Source: Streptomyces sp. NRRL F-6676
Lineage (GTDB): Bacteria > Actinomycetota > Actinomycetes > Streptomycetales > Streptomycetaceae
Reading direction: 5' to 3'
Length of the DNA stretch: 64,000 bases
Assembly (NCBI RefSeq): GCF_000725625.1
Contig: NZ_JOHS01000010.1
Location: 124,001-188,000, forward strand
Shown: one piece after another, positions 61,395 to 64,000 of the stretch
How positions within the stretch are numbered: the first letter of the stretch is position 1
Layout of the letters: each line of letters starts with the position of its first letter
Position numbers and translations under genes: made by a program
Notes under the pieces: generated by a model
Database searches by the model: none
Told to the model about the DNA's origin: nothing
Seen by the model: the letters and a program-made list of their open reading frames with translations, nothing else

Positions 61395-62899
61395 CAGCAA
61401 CTGCTCGCTTTCTCGTCGTCGGTCGGGGAGGCGGGGGAGGGCAGACAGGGCCGCGGCCGCGCGGCACCGAGGGGGCGAGTGCGCGCGCCGTCCGTGGTCG
61501 AGGACGCGGCCGGCGCCCGCAGGAGACCGGCGGACCCGGCCCCGGGAGCCACCGCGCCGGGATCCGCCGGGGTGACGTGCGTGGCACTGGGGCCGGTGGG
61601 CGCCGGGTCCGTGGGATCCGTCGGGTCGCCGGGGTGGCGTACGGCGGTGGGGGCAGCGGGGCCGCGGGAGCCGCGGCGAGCCGTCCGCCAGGGCCGCGCG
61701 GCGGCGCGGGCGGCATCCAGTGCGCGGGGCGTGAGGCGCTGTGCGACCCGGCCCGCCACATGGCGGGACCACAGTGCCCACATCGCGAGACCCGGACCGG
61801 GATCGTCCGGTGCGTACCAGGCCAGTTCGCGGCCCTGGGGCGGGCGCCGCAGGGCGGTCAGCGGAGCGTAGTTCTCCACCACGAAAGACCGCCCGGGGCG
61901 GGGCGCCGGCGCCGGGAGCGTACGGCCCGTCAGGTCCAGGTGCTGCGCGCGGACGACGTCCAGCCCCGTGGCGTCCGTGAACAGCCGGAACTGGGCCCCG
62001 GGGCGGGGGTTGAAGTCGAGCAGGTGGTAGCCGCCCGTGCCGGCGTCGCGGCGGAAGTCCAGGTCCAGGATGCCGCGGTAACCCAGCTCCGCGACCAGCC
62101 GCTCCGCCAGCTCCGTCACCCGCGGGTTGACCGCCCACTCCCCGGCCGCGGTCAGCCCCGCACCGCGCGGCCAGGAACGGTGCTTGCGGCCGGACCCGCC
62201 CGCGCGCAGCGCCCCGTTGCGGTCGGCGTAGCCGTGGAAGAACCAGTCGCGGTCGGGCCCCGGCGGCAAGAACGCCTGGAGCAGCAGCCGGCTGCCCGCC
62301 TCGGCCGAGCGCGCGTACAGCTCCCGCGCCTCCCGCGCAGAGCGCAGCACCACCGTGCTGCGCAGCCCGCGGCCGCTCGGCAGCAGCCAGGGCCGGCTCC
62401 ACTTCGCCACCACCGGCAGCCCCAGCCGCCGTACCCCGGCGACCGCCTCCGCCGCGCTCCCCGGGACGAGCGTCACCGGGTGCGGCACGCCCACCCGGGC
62501 GCACACGGCGGCCAACTCCGCCTTGTCCGCGACCTGTTCGGCGAGCGCGCCGGACCCGGCGGGCAGCAGGAAGCCGGGCGCGAGCCGCTCCCGCAGCCGG
62601 CTCACCGCCACCGCGCCCGCGTCGTCCATCGCGACCAGTACGGCGGGCCGGCCGACCCGCGCCGCGACCCGCCGCAGTACGGCGGCGATGTCATCGGGAC
62701 GGGCGCCCGGCGCCGGCGGCGGATGCAGCCGCCGGACGAACCGTGAGCCGCGTACGGGGCTGGCGGCGCAGTCGGCGACCAGGTGCACCTCCACCCCCGC
62801 CCGGCCCAGCGAGCGCACCGCGCCCAGCGTCCCGTGGTGGAAGGGGTTCCGGTCGATCCGCAGCAGAACGGCGGGGACCCGGGTGTCGAGCAGCGGCAC
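61394..62899 (-). CDS. ATP-grasp domain carboxylate ligase-like protein
   Basis: About 501 residues from GTG 62899 with GGAAAG 7-12 bp upstream. The N-terminal pre-ATP-grasp region (PAVLLRIDRNPFHHGTLGAVRSLGRAGVEVHLV) leads into the ATP-grasp fold: ADKAELAAVCARVGVPHP, LPVVAKWSRPWL, LLLQAFLPPGPDRDWFFHGYADRNG, and the Mg-binding end GYRGILDLDFRRDAGTGGYHLLDFNPRPGAQFRLF. Such enzymes ligate a carboxylate to an amine through an acyl-phosphate. The last 120 residues are Pro/Thr-rich (DPTDPTDPAPTGP) and probably disordered. Translationally coupled to the FAD enzyme, divergent from a GH26-like hydrolase. Confidence 0.85.
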   Translation of the reverse strand: MPLLDTRVPAVLLRIDRNPFHHGTLGAVRSLGRAGVEVHLVADCAASPVRGSRFVRRLHPPPAPGARPDDIAAVLRRVAARVGRPAVLVAMDDAGAVAVSRLRERLAPGFLLPAGSGALAEQVADKAELAAVCARVGVPHPVTLVPGSAAEAVAGVRRLGLPVVAKWSRPWLLPSGRGLRSTVVLRSAREARELYARSAEAGSRLLLQAFLPPGPDRDWFFHGYADRNGALRAGGSGRKHRSWPRGAGLTAAGEWAVNPRVTELAERLVAELGYRGILDLDFRRDAGTGGYHLLDFNPRPGAQFRLFTDATGLDVVRAQHLDLTGRTLPAPAPRPGRSFVVENYAPLTALRRPPQGRELAWYAPDDPGPGLAMWALWSRHVAGRVAQRLTPRALDAARAAARPWRTARRGSRGPAAPTAVRHPGDPTDPTDPAPTGPSATHVTPADPGAVAPGAGSAGLLRAPAASSTTDGARTRPLGAARPRPCLPSPASPTDDEKASSC

Positions 62900-63287
62900 G
62901 GTGACTTTCCTTCGGGTTCGGGAGGGGGAGAGGGCGGCGGCGGAATTCCTCGGTGGTTCTCTCAACGCGTTGTGCGGGCTTCTTTCGAGCCGGTTTCACC
63001 CGTGCGAGCGACAACGCCACCCGAAGGCCGGAACCGATGTTGGTGCGACGGGTATTCATATGACTGAGTGTCAGTAGGCGAAATCCGCCGAACGGGCAAC
63101 GGCGGAGCCCGGGAAACACCCGGACGGAACCAGAATCGGCACCAGAACCGGCACCGGAAGCAGGACCCGATCCGGCACCGGAAGCAGGACCGGAACCAGA
63201 GCCGTAAGCGCAACCAGAACCAGAACCAGAGCCACAACCAGAGTCAGAACCAGAATCAGAAACGACGACGCGGAAACAGGAGCGTGC
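62900..63287. repeat. Divergent intergenic region with hexamer tandem repeat
   Basis: 63115 to about 63270 is a long run of degenerate 6-bp units (GAACCA, GCACCG, GAATCA, GAAGCA), over 20 copies, purine-rich on the top strand. Before it, 62990-63090 is a normal-looking promoter region containing ATTCATATGACTGAG. The repeat stops 12 bp short of the GH26-like ribosome site (CAGGAG). Confidence 0.75.
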
Positions 63288-64000
63288 ATGGGTGCACAGC
63301 GGCAAGGACGGGCGTGCACGGGGGTGCAGCGGAAACGGTCCCGGTTCCGGCCCGGGTCCCGACGGCCGGTGGTGGTGCTCGCCGCGGCGGTGGTCGCGTC
63401 GGTCACCCTCGCCGCGGTGCCGTGCCACGCCGCCGACCCGCCACCCCCGGCGGCGACCCCGCCGCCCGCGTCCGCCACGCCACCCGCCGCCGTGCCCGCA
63501 CCCGCCGCCGCCCCGGCACCGCGACCGCCCGCGGCCACCCCCTCGCCGGGCGCCCCGACCCCCGGCGCCACCGACGGCTCCGCCGCCGAAGAGGCCGCCC
63601 GGTGGCCCGCCTTCGGCGCCTACCTCGACTACGGCCCCCGCGGCGTGGCCCGCATGGCCGAGCTCAGCAAATGGCTCGGCGGCACCGAACTCCGCGTCGG
63701 TCACACGTACCTGCCCGGCGACCGCTGGAGCAACATCGAGGGCCCGCCCGGCTTCCTCGACGTGTGGGCGCACTGGCGGCGGCAGCAGGCCGACCGGATG
63801 CTCGTCCTCAACGTGCCGATGATGGAGCGCAACGAGGACCACGTCTCCGACGACGAGGTGCGCGCGCTGCTGCGCCGGGGCGCGGCCGGCGAGTTCGACC
63901 GGCACTTCACGGCGCTCGCCGAACGCCTGGTCGAGTTGAAGGTGCCGGACACCGTGATCGTGCTCGGCTGGGAAATGAACGGCACTACGTACACCCATCG
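63288..64000 (+). CDS. GH26-like secreted glycoside hydrolase (partial, runs off the window)
   Basis: The first 237 codons are visible from ATG 63288, with CAGGAG 5-10 bp upstream; the frame stays open to the end of the window. A basic N-terminus (QRKRSRFRPGSRRP) and hydrophobic segment (VVVLAAAVVASVTLAAVPCHA) form a signal or anchor. A Pro/Ala-rich linker of about 65 residues follows, then FGAYLDYGPRGVARMAELSKWLGG, DVWAHWRRQQADRMLVLNVPMME, and VIVLGWEMNG, whose Glu matches the acid/base position of GH26 beta-mannanase-like enzymes (HEMNG). It may trim or process a cell-surface polysaccharide. It is divergent from the ATP-grasp/FAD pair. Confidence 0.8.
   Translation, partial: MGAQRQGRACTGVQRKRSRFRPGSRRPVVVLAAAVVASVTLAAVPCHAADPPPPAATPPPASATPPAAVPAPAAAPAPRPPAATPSPGAPTPGATDGSAAEEAARWPAFGAYLDYGPRGVARMAELSKWLGGTELRVGHTYLPGDRWSNIEGPPGFLDVWAHWRRQQADRMLVLNVPMMERNEDHVSDDEVRALLRRGAAGEFDRHFTALAERLVELKVPDTVIVLGWEMNGTTYTH

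Noticed and set aside
63292..63822. A 176-codon frame (MHSGKDGRARGCSGN...) at the right end
   Set aside because: The frame beginning at ATG 63288 encodes a signal segment and a GH26-like domain; this one is an Arg/Pro-rich shadow.

Overview
This 64 kb window is very GC-rich, with third-position G/C bias, frequent GTG and TTG starts, GTGA-type stop/start overlaps, twin-arginine signals and dense divergent gene pairs. It comes from a Streptomyces chromosome. The strongest markers are a divergent rodlin pair (rdlB/rdlA) beside two chaplin genes, a citrate synthase next to a RecD2-like helicase, and a copper ATPase/CopZ pair. In the well-studied Streptomyces chromosomes these sit in one conserved core stretch. 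I see no tRNA or rRNA gene, CRISPR array, transposase or integrase.

Layout. 1-12.5 kb: metabolic and regulatory genes: a phosphatase-like protein, a cation diffusion facilitator, TesB thioesterase, acyl-CoA dehydrogenase, agmatinase, a secreted endonuclease I, a divergent MFS/AraC pair, a RibD-C reductase, a divergent TetR/epoxide hydrolase pair, and a SLOG-like protein fused to four membrane segments. 12.5-20 kb: a two-module NRPS (C-A-T-C-A-T-TE) with an MbtH partner; its second A domain is broken by a frameshift at the edge of a 639-bp inter-module repeat. 20-33 kb: secreted esterase-like protein, a fused asymmetric ABC exporter, HxlR/hydrolase pair, S37 peptidase, GH3 enzyme and a Tat-exported phospholipase C. 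32.7-43.7 kb: two carbohydrate operons under LacI-family regulators: an oxidoreductase/DUF993/TIM-barrel operon, and an rbsR-A-CB-K-D ribose operon in which permease and binding protein are one polypeptide.

43.7-51.3 kb: RecD2-like helicase, citrate synthase, an 844-bp structured intergenic region, and a copper efflux unit behind a CsoR-like palindrome. 51.6-57.3 kb: an isolated iolB, a lipoprotein, and an unusual membrane protein joining an extracytoplasmic CocE/X-Pro-peptidase-type hydrolase to a cytoplasmic ABC ATPase, coupled to its own permease. 57.4-59.7 kb: the aerial-surface module (two rodlins, two chaplins), with sigma-BldN-like promoters between the rodlins; the sortase-type chaplin has only one chaplin domain. 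60-64 kb: an FAD oxidoreductase, an ATP-grasp ligase and the start of a GH26-like hydrolase, probably the edge of a cell-surface or small-molecule locus.

The least-explained items are the hydrolase-ABC fusion with its permease (53,720-57,258), the SLOG-4TM protein (11,377-12,459), the broken NRPS with an EntF-like first condensation domain but no visible acyl-donor gene, and the 47.7-48.3 kb intergenic region. All protein calls rest on motif reading; no database search was run.
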